Source: Rotaria sordida (taxonomy: Eukaryota; Rotifera; Eurotatoria; Philodinida; Philodinidae). Taken from it: a stretch of 64,000 bases of DNA. Shown here piece after piece: positions 1-11,357 of this stretch. Under the pieces are notes generated by a model, which did not search any database, had not been told where the DNA came from, and worked only from the letters and a program-made list of their open reading frames with translations. The DNA is taken from positions 1 through 64,000 of the forward strand of contig CAJNOL010001093.1 in assembly GCA_905250125.1 (NCBI GenBank), given 5' to 3'. The translations under genes were made by a program, and so were the position numbers. Numbering within the stretch: the stretch's first letter is position 1; each line of letters opens with the position of its first letter.

Positions 1-1395
1 TTCTGAGACAACTTTATGCTTTCTGTTAACGTGAGTAAACAAAAACTAATAGATAATTGAAGTTTTGTGTTTGAATCTTAATAAGAGTACTTTTGTCCTC
101 AGTACATACAATAAAAATCGATTAATGGTAATAGCAAGCTGACAGAGATTATTCAGTAATATAGCATTAAACTGATAAAAGATTAAATTTGACCGAAGTC
201 ATTTAACATAAGATTCAAGAACGAAGAAAGCTTGCAATCAATGGTTTATACGTAAGTGAGTCTACGTGACTTTTTGTTGTAATTGAAATCTGGTAACAAT
301 GGTGGAACTCTTTCGAGATTTTAAGTTTCGAAAATCGGCTAAAGTCAATATTGACAAAGTGTTCGATTTTCAGTTCAAAAAACTTGATTCAAATCTGATT
401 TTTCTGTCTTTTTTCATTTGCTGGAGATTGTTTTCTTAGTGTTTGCTTGTATGCGATTCGTGTAATATATATGAGGAAAAATAAAGCCAAAAAAAAAAAG
501 AAATCGATATCGATTAAAATTGATTTGAAAAGCAATACAAATTGTGCGATTTGAATCGATAAAAGCCATTTAAACCAGAAAATATTCAAAATAATCTTTT
601 CTAGAACTATGATCTAAATTATGTCGAATTTTAGCTCTTGAAAAATTAATTAAAAGTAATTTTTTGTAATTGATCAATTTTTGTAAAGTTTCATCCAACA
701 AAAATTAAAAACTTCAATTGTGTATCATACAATATATACGCAATCTATAATTACGCACTGATAATCATTCGTAATCGAGCCATTATGATTAATAAATGAG
801 TTTTAATTTACGATTTTTATGCATATTTAATTAAAATAGTAACAGATTAAAATTTGATTATTAGAGATATTGTCTTAAATGAGCAAATCGGGCTGAATGC
901 AGTAATATACTATAAAACGTGAAGTGCTGCCATCTAGCGAGAATAATTCTTTCTCGATTAACACTGTTGATGAATCAAATTAGTTAAGCTTTGTTCATCA
1001 TATTCTATAGCAGTGTAAGTTTTAGTCAAATCTTGGACAATGGCCTTGTCTTCACTACGAAAATCAATACTGTATTAAGAAATATGATTGGTCGAAAAGT
1101 TAATACACACTTAATACAGTTTTGAAAAGTTAACACAATTCAGTTCATGTGCACCAATTGAACTAAATTAAAGCAACACTTCATTCTGAATTCTGATTGG
1201 TGCATTAACTTATGAGTGTAGACGCGCATCATTTTAATACAAAGTTAATACTGTATTGTTTTTTTTTAGTATAGACGGGGTCAATATGCACATATTTTCA
1301 ATCGAATATGATGTCACTATCTTAATTTCTGAACCATTATTTTTTTTTAGATCAATTTATTAACATGCTGTTTTTTTTTATTATGTTTGTCTATT
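1..1395. other. Intergenic, AT-rich, contains one MITE
   Basis: No coding sequence is supported here. The stretch holds A/T-rich low-complexity DNA and one short inverted-repeat element at about 1041-1285, described separately. The rest shows nothing I recognise. Confidence 0.6.
1041..1285. mobile_element. Small inverted-repeat element (MITE-like)
   Basis: The left end around 1044-1078 (CCTTGTCTTCACTA... CAATACTGTATTAA) is an imperfect inverted copy of the right end around 1244-1280, whose reverse complement reads CCCCGTCTATACTA... CAATACAGTATTAA. The element is about 240 bp with no coding capacity, which is the MITE pattern. Inside, a TGATTGGT...AGTTAA motif occurs more than once. No clear target-site duplication is visible, so the superfamily is not assigned. 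Confidence 0.6.
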
Positions 1396-4300
1396 ATGGA
1401 TGAAATTGAAATAGCTCTTCAATACGCTAAAGAAAAAAAAATAGCTCGTTATAAGAAGGAAAAACTTCGTCGTTATAAAGCTCGTTTGAATTCTCGTTTT
1501 AATTTTAATTCTACTAATTCACTTGAAACTGAACAATCTATTACAAAAAAGTTTACTTTGATGAAATTACCTTCACATAATGAAAAAGATTTTATTGAAA
1601 TTGATGTTTCATGTGGTCCGACGGAATCTCTTGATACAAATGGTCAAATAACAGACAATATCAATCAATTATGTACTACTTCGGATATTCTCGATTTTAG
1701 TGATCTTGTTCCTTATCAAGAAAAAAAAAATTCTCATCTTCATCAATATACATCTGTTAGCTGTTTTTTATTTTCACATAATCTTATTGATTTTATTCGA
1801 AAAGCAAACATTTCTAAAACTCACGCTGAACATCTTATAAATTTAATACAATCTGTCTTGCCGCAGCCAAATACATTACCAGATGATTATGCTGGCATCC
1901 TGAATTTATTATCAGGTAACCAAAATTACTTGCTTTTTTTCTTTGCTGAATTATGAGTAAGGTCGTGCATATGCAATTTTCTTATGTGAAAAAAAACACA
2001 TTTTCGAGTTTATTTTGCAAAATTTTAGTATTAGGAAAAAATATGACAACATTCCATAAAAAGAAATGTAAGCCACAATAGGCTACTATTGTTATTAGTT
2101 CAAGAAAAAAAGATAAACATTGAAAATTTTCATTCTGAGCGAAAACAATGTTGTGGGATCTCTGTATTTCTGGTTTTAATGAAAAAAGACAACAGAAACG
2201 AGCGAAAGTAGTTGAGTAAAACATAAACAAGATTTTTAATCGAAACCAACTGCTTTGTTATTTTCTAAAGTATTTAATTTTTTTATAAATTCTGTGAAAA
2301 ATAGGATGAGCAATTTAATATCTGTTTAATATTTCAACGTAGAATGAATAGGTTTTCTGATATTACTGATTATGAAGACTTTTTCTATAAAAATTCATGT
2401 CAAACATTTTTTTTTACGGTCACAAACTTGGATTATTTTTCTTTAGTCGAAAATTTATTCATTAAAAGATTAATATGTCTTAATTGCAAAACTGATCTTG
2501 CATTTAATTTGAAAAATTGTCCTAAGTGTACAAATAATCATCAACAACGTTTAGCTATTGTACATGATGCATTACAAGACATCATGTTTACTCGGATATA
2601 TGATAGATTACGTTCCAACATTGATTTATATCGTGAAAAATTTCAGAAACAATCAATAGATGATGAAACAAATGATATAGTTTTTAATCAAAATTATAAA
2701 AAAATGTGTGACTGTATTAATTATCCATTTATTAGTATTATCCTCCATATTGATGGTATTAATTTGAGTGAGTCCAGTAATCAAACTTTATGGGTCTTGA
2801 GTTGTTCGATCATCGAGGTACCACCTGCACTTCGAGTTCGTCGACAAAATAATTTGATACTGTCAATGTGGACTGCTACAGAACAACCAATTATTGAATT
2901 ATGGTTAGATAGGTGTTTTAAACAATTAGCAAATTTAAAATTGAGAGGTAAGAGTGATATTTAAAAAGAGCAATAAATTTAAGAGTGACGAAAAATATTG
3001 TCATTATAAATTAAAATATTCTTAGTTTATTAATTTAAGTAATTGTTTTCGAATAACAGAAGCTCTTTCCTAATTTATGCAGTTAAAAATTAGGTCATAC
3101 TGGAAAACATAAAATAAAAGAAAACTGAAGGAAAAAAGAGAGGACCTTTTTGAAAATTTAAAGCAAAGATGTTTTCCTTTATCAGTCGTCATAACATGAA
3201 GTATTCATTTTGATTTCTGTAGGTTTTCCAACAAAATTAGGAGGAAGAATGATAGTAAAGGTATATGGAATAATAGCTGATTGTCCAGCAATGAACTTAA
3301 TAATTAATCATACTTCACATGTAGGTTATTACTGTTGCTGGTTTTGTAAAATAAAGGGGGACCATGTAGTGAATAAAAGGCAATATTATTATGATGAAAA
3401 TTTTCGAACCCGAAGTTCATTGGATTTTGCTTTGGATTCTATTCGAGCACAACATTTTCAAACAAATGTACGTGGGCGATTGGGTATATCAATTCTTGAA
3501 AAAATCGTCGATATATCTTTACCAGAGTCAATAATAGCCGATTACTTACACGTCACGCTCCTGCGACACACAAAAACAATATGTCGTTGTATTTATAAGA
3601 AAATCATGAAACGAAAACAACGTATTCTGCTGGACAAGAAAATTTCTGTCCAACGATTTCCTCATTTCTTCAATAGAACTATTCGAACATTAAAAGAAAC
3701 ACATCTTAAGTACGTATCAATTTGATTAAAATTTTATATCGTTTTCTTGTATTTTAGAGCTACTGAAATTCGAAATTTTTTATTTTTTTTTATTTTACCT
3801 ATGGTCCGAAATTTAATTCATTATGATACAGTTGCCCATCTTGGGCTTTTTGTAACTGGAATTCGAGTAAGTAATATTAAATAAATTTTGAAAATTATTA
3901 AAAATACTTCTTTGAAATTAACCTGTCTTTTCCTACGGCAGTTGTATTGTTTTGAGTTTAAATTGTATATCAATTAATCTGATAATAAAGGTTGCTGTAT
4001 AACTTTTAATGCATTCGCTTTAGAAATATTTAGATTTTTAAAAAAAAAAAGAAAATTTGTTTTAAAAGTTATTGATGCAATCAGAAAAATTATTTGCTAG
4101 TGAGATTAGCAATAGAAGTCTTTTGCAAGTTTTTTGCGCTTTGTTCTCTTGAAATCTCTAGTGAAATTTCATTTACTGTATATTCTTAATTTTTGAAATT
4201 GCTATTTATATACAAATAGTGGTTGCAGTATGTTTGATTTTAGGTGATTGTATTTTGGATTTGTTTAGATATAATAAGTTGTTTGAATAGGTTTATTATC

Positions 4301-5841
4301 ATGAATCAGATTTCATTCTGACAATAATGAATAATAGAATCGAATACATGAAATACATAGTTTTTTGCAAAAGTACTAATATTGATTATTTACTATATTC
4401 TTGCTGTGAATAACATCTGAATTCCTACTGTGCTTATCTCATAATAAATATGTAAATGGTTATAAAAATTTCTTCAATATTATTATAATTTGTTTAATTG
4501 AAGTTTTTCCGAAAGACTATGTAAAATGTATGTGTTTAAATTAATAATAGGTATTATACTAGCCATGAGTATTTACATCAGAAAAAAAGCGAACGTCTCA
4601 TGTAGAACTGGTCAATAAAGTAAATGAGGGGTATAGTTTTATTTTCTGAAGAAAATTTACTTTTACAAAACTTTATTTGAAATATCCATATAGAAGAGCT
4701 TTCTGAAGATTAGAATTATTTTTCTATTGCAAAAATAATCAGAGTTTAAAAAAAAGTATTCTATTTCAGCTGCTTCATGGTCCTCGAGTTTTTGGTGATA
4801 AAACAGCTGATGTAGCACATGATCTTTTAACAACATTTTATCATGATCATGAAAGGTACTATAAGCACAAACAAAACTATGTGCTGCACCTTCACACTCA
4901 TTATGCTGAACTGTATCAGAATCACGGAAGCTTATGCAATATTAATACGTTCTCACAGGAGGATATTATGGGTGCAATATCAAAATGTAAACATGGATCA
5001 AGATACTTTGGTGATCAACTTGCTTTTTATCTAAGTGTAAGTTCGTGTGAATAATTTAAATTAATTATTTAAATAGAAATTTGCTGCCTACATTTTTTCT
5101 AATCAGTAAGATGTTAGAGAAATCATCTATTTTGTCATGAGAATGTTTGTGATGCTTAAAAGATATACATATGTTTCACGTTTTTCAATAATAAAAAAAC
5201 TTGGATCAAATACTTTTTCTTGGTATTTTAGATTGATTTTGCTTTAAAAAATTCAAGACAATATGAAGAATTGAAACCTTCAATTGTTGAACCTGCAGGT
5301 GTTTTTGATGAAACAACTATACCAGTTGAACTTGTTCAGGTAATTTTTAGTATTAATCTAAAGATATTTTTGAAAAAATGTCTATACTTATAAATTTGTT
5401 TAGATGATATCAAGTGTACATGCAAGTATTTGTCAATGTCAGGTTCTTAATCAATGTATCAAATTTTATCGTCGATTTAGACACAAAAACCAAATTATTT
5501 TTCATTCATTAGCATATACAAAGAGACAGTCATCTGTATCTTATTTTGTTAAATACAATTCTTTATTTGGTAGTATTATTACATTTATGTCCTGTAATGA
5601 TAAACAATATGCCATTATTAAACGATATCCAATTAAGAAATTGTTTTCCGATTATTTCGTTTCATCACCTTACTATGGTCGTCTTATGAAACCACTTGAC
5701 ACATTTTTTTTTGTTCTCGAAAAAGTATCTTTTCAATTTGATCTTGTTGATGTTTATAGTTCATTGTATATGTGTGTCGTTATAGAAGAAGATGATTGTC
5801 TTATTGTTTCTCCTATTTCAGTTTATCATGAACATGATTGA
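1396..5841 (+). CDS. tnp2-like transposase (multi-exon)
   Basis: The likely exons are 1396-1915, ~2343-2947, 3223-3709, 3758-3866, 4770-5036, 5232-5339 and 5404-5841, for about 840 residues. From exon 2 onward every junction is GT..AG and phase-consistent. The join between exons 1 and 2 does not keep frame as drawn, so a small exon is missing or there is a lesion. Exon 2 has zinc-binding Cys pairs (CLNC ... CPKC) followed by an ILHIDGINL segment. Exon 3 has IADCPAMNLIINH followed by CCWFC, matching the 'cDaPA..l.n..gh.gy.sC..C' region of tnp2-type transposases, and then ADYLHV, like the family's D-[YM]-[ML]-H motif. Exon 5 has HLHTHYAELYQNHGSLCNINTF, split here over 4900-4960. The start is ATG 1396; an upstream ATG at 1383 hits a stop. 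Function is inferred as cut-and-paste DNA transposition in the nucleus. Confidence 0.72.
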
Positions 5842-6167
5842 ACAAGAGCAAATAAAAGACCTTTATAAATTCAGAACATGAATAATTTTTCAGTGTCAAT
5901 ACCTGTAAAACATTGTAGACATATGTCAGTTGAATACACTGCTATAACAATAGAGAACTGGCAATGGATAAAATATGAGCAACATAAAGCTGAACATGAG
6001 ACAATACACTCTAACTTATCTTTATCTTCAGATGCCTGATTCTGACTTGTAAAAAATTTACATCTTTTCTACAAAGTCAATAACTTCAATAGGTGTTAGT
6101 TTTCAAAAACTACATCAGACTACTATCAGTTCTTTGTTTGGATATTTTAGATTAAAGCATTAAAATT

Positions 6168-9100
6168 ATGCCAGCACAACGAGAAGCTCGAATTCGTCGA
6201 TCGCGCAAAGTTTTCTCGCCTAGTGACAATTTCATTCGACCTACTCATTACCTCTTATATTTTGATTCAACCGATTCGTACAGTATTGTTTTATTTAGTA
6301 GTATTCATGACATTATTAATAAAACAGCCACATTAAATATTCGTGGTAAAAAAACCTCAGCAACAATCATCACTTCGGGTAATGCTTAAAATCTTTATTT
6401 GCTTTATCAATTAACGAACATTGTTTTTCTAGGATCATTTGAAACGTGTGAAGAAGAACAAGAAAAAAGAACTAGAGAATCTCAGCAAACTTCTAGTAAT
6501 GGCAAGGGTAAATATTCCTTTTCATCTGCTTATTATGAGGTCTTCTACTTATTTTATAGATGAAGCAGTGATCGATGGTGAGGATGAAGATGTTGATATG
6601 CCTCCATCCTCTCAACAGGAAGGTTTAATCAAAACATTTTCTTTATCAAATTTTCAACAAAAGAGACGTATAACGGATCGTGATTATTCACTTTGGGATG
6701 AAGAAAGTGAGTGAACCAAATAGCCTCATAAATATTTAACCATGCTTGTATCAAAAGAAGTAATTATCTTGACATTACGAGAGTTTTATAAAGCAAATAG
6801 TTGATTACGTAAAGTTTGTGGATTGAAGTGACCGTATATTTTTCTATAAATTAAAGTTTAATTTTCATTCTTCGAGAATTGGCCACTGTGTGCTGAATTT
6901 TTCTCCCTTGTGGAGATTATAATAAGCCATAATTTCCTATCATAAAATACATATTGACGAATAGCCTTTCGAATATCTGTGTATAACAGTGTCACATCAA
7001 TGTTTGACTCATTTGATAGTGTAAATACTTGGACATGCATCAGGCTGATCGACGTCGCAAAGAAAATAGCAGATAGCAATACATAAAAGAGAAGAAAACG
7101 TACAGTTTACAAATATTTTATTATACGAAAGATCCTGTAAAACAAAAGCTGTCAAATATATTTTACTTAATTGAGAAAAATAAGTTAAATAACTTAGGAT
7201 TGTGTTCAACAATCTTTATCTAAATGATTTGGTCCTTGTGAAAAAAATATTCAATCACTTCCTAATATTTGAATTTTCAACTTCAATTTTTATGAAATCA
7301 TCCGTTTTCGTAATAAAGATGTAGAACTGTAACGTATTAAATTCTTTGCACAAATTGATACCTTAACATAAAGCAAGTATTATATGCTAAAATTCATATT
7401 TTTCCTCACATACCTTTTGTACAAAGCAAAACCCATTGCATGCATGTACTTATCACAAAAAGTAACGGTTAAATATACCGACTTGTTTGCTGAAAGTGTA
7501 GATCTTTTCCGAAAGTAAACATGCAAAGGTGTCATAGATTCTGCATACCACGTACCGAAACATATCATTCTAATCTTCATGGAAAAAGTTTTATTGCAGT
7601 ACTATTTTTGTACAGTGATGCTTCCGTAAAAATCATTTTTCATGCTAACATGAGAACTAGGCCTCCGATCGAATAATACCATGATCACCGATCACAGATT
7701 TTTTTATCGATCTTGATTCCTAGAAAGAAAGTATTGAGTAATTCATTTATTTTCAATAATTCATGCGATTCTCGTTGATAAGTTAACTTTGTTTTCGAAA
7801 ATGCAAAGAAAAAAATAACTAAAGAAAATTATAAATGAATGCAGAATTTTTATCAGAATAGCAATGAAAGAATGGTTTTTTACTATACGGGTCCACATTC
7901 AATTTCAGATGATGATGATGATATTAATGAAAAAACAAATAATCAATTTGATGATTTATCTCGTCCAACCGGTCCATCGGACTTCGATAAAAATTCAATC
8001 ACGACTAAAAAAAAGAAAAAAAAAAGAAAACAAAATCAAGCAACAGGTAAAAGTTTTAAACGACAACGAACAAGCAACAGTGAGTATTGTCCTTTTTTCT
8101 AGAGTATTAAAACTTCATTCTTCATTCTTATAGATTACGAAGATATTGAACAAATAAATGCACTTATTGATCCAATTATCATTAATGAAAAGAATACAAA
8201 AGGTCTGCGACTTTCCAGTCTAATTTAGATATTGTCGTCAATAGATATGTACTTTTCAATAGATGTTCTCAATCAAATTGAAAATCACTTGGTGATTTTT
8301 CAAGATAACATTACAAGAAGTTTACGAAGAGTGGAAAAAAAAATTGATTCTCATATTGGATCAAACTTTATTCAGGTTATGATATTTCAAACAGTAGACA
8401 AGACTTATGTGACATGTCTTTTTCTTTTATATAGGGCTCAACAACTTTAGATGATTATCGTACTGATAAAGGAGAAATTTTTCCGACAGAAATCGTATGT
8501 ATTGCACATATCATTCATGAAGCACAGAGCGGGCAACTCAGTTAAAAAAACTACGAACTCAACTGGATTCGATTCTATTCATGAACCCCGTGGAATTGAG
8601 TTAAAAAAAAAATTTCTGAGTCTACAAGTTCAAATGAATTGAGTTGAACCATTTGTCGAAGATCTACTATTTGTTTTGAATTGAATTAAGTAAAAATTTC
8701 AAACATCAATGAATTGAATTGAGTCGAAAGAAAAACCTTAACCAAGAAACTGAATTAAATCGAGTTGTAAAACAAATTGTAAGATTGTTGAATTGAATTG
8801 AATTAAATTGAAGAAAAAAGTCCCGAGATCTTTCAATCGAGTTAAGTTGCATAAAAATGTTTTTTTTTATCAGAGATTTGCATTGAAATGAGTTGAAGCG
8901 TTTCAATGAACTGAACTGAATTGATCGTTGTTTTAACTTGAGTTGCCCATCTCTTTTAAAGTAAAAACAAAATGATTCATGCTTGTCGAGCTTTTAGATC
9001 TATAATGAACAAAATTTATTAAATACACCAGCTAAGAACCTGATCGATTTTTCTCGAAGGACTCTCAAATTATTATATTCGAAAGAGGAGCTAAGAACTC

Positions 9101-9514
9101 ATATACTTCCACCTAATCGAGATCATCTAAGAAGACCAGCATTGGACCAAAAACGATTTGATATATTTCTTGGTAAAAAGTTCTTTCATTTGCTTTAACA
9201 TCATTTATTGTATTACTCTGGCATATGATTTTAAGAAACAATTCGAGTCAAATTTCGACTTGATTTTGATCTGCTTCAAAAGTGCTATAACGATTTGATT
9301 AAAACAAAACTATCGAATTTTTTATATGAAGAACGACGTCGAGAAATGCGAAGAAGGCTACGTGATCAAGAACGTATATTACAGGTGAGTTAATGTATTC
9401 AATTACATTAGTTACTAACTTTGAATATTCTTTTAAACATAGCAACACATTTTTCAACAGAATCAATGCGACAACCAATGTGGTGTTAATGATGAAGAAG
9501 AAACAACTTTTTAA
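6168..9514 (+). CDS. BEN-domain protein, likely transposon accessory factor
   Basis: Ten exons join in frame through GT..AG introns: 6168-6378, 6433-6507, 6560-6706, 7909-8079, 8134-8202, 8245-8375, 8435-8494, 8998-9172, 9236-9384 and 9443-9514, giving 419 residues. That so many junctions keep phase argues for an intact gene. The N-terminal ~70 residues are a basic, then beta-like segment. The middle is acidic (Asp run, exon 4) followed by a Lys-rich nuclear-localisation-like tract (KKKKKKRKQ). Exons 8-9 encode a BEN-like domain: NLIDFSRRTLKLLYSKEEL, then PPNRDHLRRPALDQKRF, then a helical KTKLSNFLYEERRRE tail. BEN domains bind DNA or chromatin. Intron 7 contains a MITE (8531-8948), and intron 3 is 1.2 kb without recognisable content. 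By position it probably serves the upstream transposase; it could also be a host gene. Confidence 0.65.
8531..8948. mobile_element. MITE inside an intron of the BEN gene
   Basis: The ends are inverted copies: GGGCAACTCAGTTAAAA at 8531 and, on the opposite strand at 8948, GGGCAACTCAAGTTAAAA. The 418 bp interior is filled with variants of GAATTGA/GAGTTGA, so it reads like a degenerate minisatellite. There is no coding capacity and no clear target-site duplication. It lies wholly inside intron 7 (8495-8997), so it should be removed by splicing. Confidence 0.7.
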
Positions 9515-10150
9515 CTTTTTTAGCAGCATATTGAAATAAGAAGGAATAAATACTATTTTTCTTGTCCTTTTTCTTCTTCTCTGTACTACTGTTTATGTTC
9601 GTCTTCTTCTAATTGATTTTGTCTTCATATTCTTCGAATTGTTCTCTTTTTCTCAATGGATATTTTCCTTTTTATTTTATTATACCATTATCAAGAGCTC
9701 GTTTTAATGTTTTATAGTCCTAAAAATGATAGACGTTTTATACATTACTTTTTTAAAACTAGTTCATTAAAAAAACAAGTATTATATATATAGATGTTCT
9801 TAATTTGGAATTATGCATGTTATTGATATAAGAATAGTAGCATTCCATAGCATGTTCTACACACATCTATCTCATTTTCATAAGTCAGATAAAATATTTC
9901 GTATAATTAAATGTCGTCTTCATTTCAATATATACGTATATCTATGTGACTTGTATTTTAGCTATTTCTTTGGAAAAAGCAGAGCTTTATTATAAAGTTA
10001 ATAGGTATCGTTTCATTTTTTGGAAGGAACATTCACACATATAACTGTTGCAGCTAAAAAGATAAATCTTATTTATCAAATAACTTCTATTGTAGCTTTA
10101 ACTTGTAAGATATGTACCATCAAATGAATACAAACTTTTCCCATTATTAA

Positions 10151-10387
10151 CCCTCGGATGCCCAAACTAATTTTTCGGAGATAATATGATAACATGTATT
10201 CATATTCTATGATTTTGATTGCTGGACCGGTATTCTTTCCGAAATTAGATTATTTTCCTCTTCAGTCTTGTAAAGTAGTTATTAGAATTATAATTTCCCT
10301 TTATTTAGAACAGTTAATACCAAAACTTTCTTGAATGTCTATTTCCTATTTTGGGATTCAGATGGACCCTGCTTGAGCATCCGAAGG
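10151..10387. mobile_element. Non-autonomous piggyBac-like element (MITE)
   Basis: A TTAA at 10147-10150 is followed directly by CCCTCGGATGCCC, and a TTAA at 10388-10391 is preceded by the inverted form (reverse complement CCTTCGGATGCTC). piggyBac elements insert at and duplicate TTAA, and their ends start with CCC/CCY, so this 237 bp sequence fits a piggyBac-derived MITE. It has no coding capacity. Confidence 0.75.
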
Positions 10388-11003
10388 TTAACAAAACAAT
10401 GTTACGTTATCTATTATAAAAATATTATTAATCTTGTCTCATATTGGCTTTGCTATTATAAAAGTATTCGTCTGAAAATTGTAATTAGTATCATTTCGTT
10501 CTACACTGCTTATTAAATTTTGATAATTCATCAACTGTCACCCTTTTGCCAGTTTCATACGTTATCCTGTACCAAATGAACATTTTTCTGTAGTGCAATT
10601 TATCAATTTTCGTTTGAATTAGATTAGTCAAAAAGTTAATAGATAATTATTAGTAAACTTTTCATTTCAAAATATAGCATATATGTACTTTGTTCTTGAT
10701 TACTTTTTATTCTCATATATTGTTTTTTCAAATAGAGCGTATAAGTTCAAATAAAAAAAAGGTAAGAAAGAAGAACAAGATAAAACTATATAGATGAAAA
10801 AGTTAAAATAATGTTACCAAAAAATACAAAAAAGAAAAAAAGAACAACAATTTAAGCATCTTGAGTATAAATGACAAAAAAAGTAAAAGTTCCATTGTAT
10901 TTCCTTTTTCTAAAATAACATCGATTTGAAAATATAATAACAACATTTATATTCACGTAAAAGATGTTCTTCAATAATCATCATACTAATCGATATTTAA
11001 TTA

Positions 11004-11103
11004 NNNNNNNNNNNNNNNNNNNNNNNNNNNNNNNNNNNNNNNNNNNNNNNNNNNNNNNNNNNNNNNNNNNNNNNNNNNNNNNNNNNNNNNNNNNNNNNNN
11101 NNN
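11004..11103. other. Assembly gap (100 N)
   Basis: Exactly 100 N, the conventional size for a scaffold gap of unknown length. The true distance between flanks is not known. Confidence 0.98.
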
Positions 11104-11357
11104 CGCCATCAAAAGGTTAGCATAACGACGAAAACAAAGTTAAACTTGAAGATAACACCGATGAATGCGTATGCGAAGGAAATGCTTTTGGATGAAGATG
11201 AATGTCATTTAGTTGAATCTCTTTGTAAATCATATGCCACACTCGTGTAGGTTTTTCTAATACTTATATGTTTTATTAAATTGTAATAACTGACTTTATT
11301 TTATTCAATTCATTATTTGAAAATGAAAATAGTCTATGTTATGAACAAAGTAAGATA

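Larger units (their letters stand above)
1396..9514 (+). mobile_element. Two-gene DNA transposon (tnp2-like transposase + BEN-domain gene)
   Basis: Two consecutive same-strand genes, a transposase-like gene (1396-5841) and a BEN-domain gene (6168-9514), are about 330 bp apart and share the same short-intron style. From general knowledge, elements of the CACTA/Plavaka kind often carry a second accessory ORF. I infer that the pair is one autonomous element. I could not find matching terminal inverted repeats or target duplications outside the genes, so the true ends are unknown and the two genes could instead be domesticated host genes. Confidence 0.5.
9515..11357. other. Intergenic with MITE and scaffold gap
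   Basis: No supported gene. It contains a piggyBac-like MITE (10151-10387) and a 100-base N run at 11004-11103. Just right of the gap, 11104-11250 stays open on the + strand for 48 codons to a TAG. It could be the last exon of a gene hidden by the gap, but there is no recognisable motif. Confidence 0.5.

Noticed and set aside
6858-7580. Several short minus-strand frames inside the 1.2 kb BEN-gene intron
   Set aside because: They overlap each other, lack motifs, and the + strand splice frame explains the region as intron.
11104-11250. Plus-strand frame of 48 codons right after the first gap
   Set aside because: It has a clean stop but no motif, and its start is hidden in N; mentioned only as a possible terminal exon.
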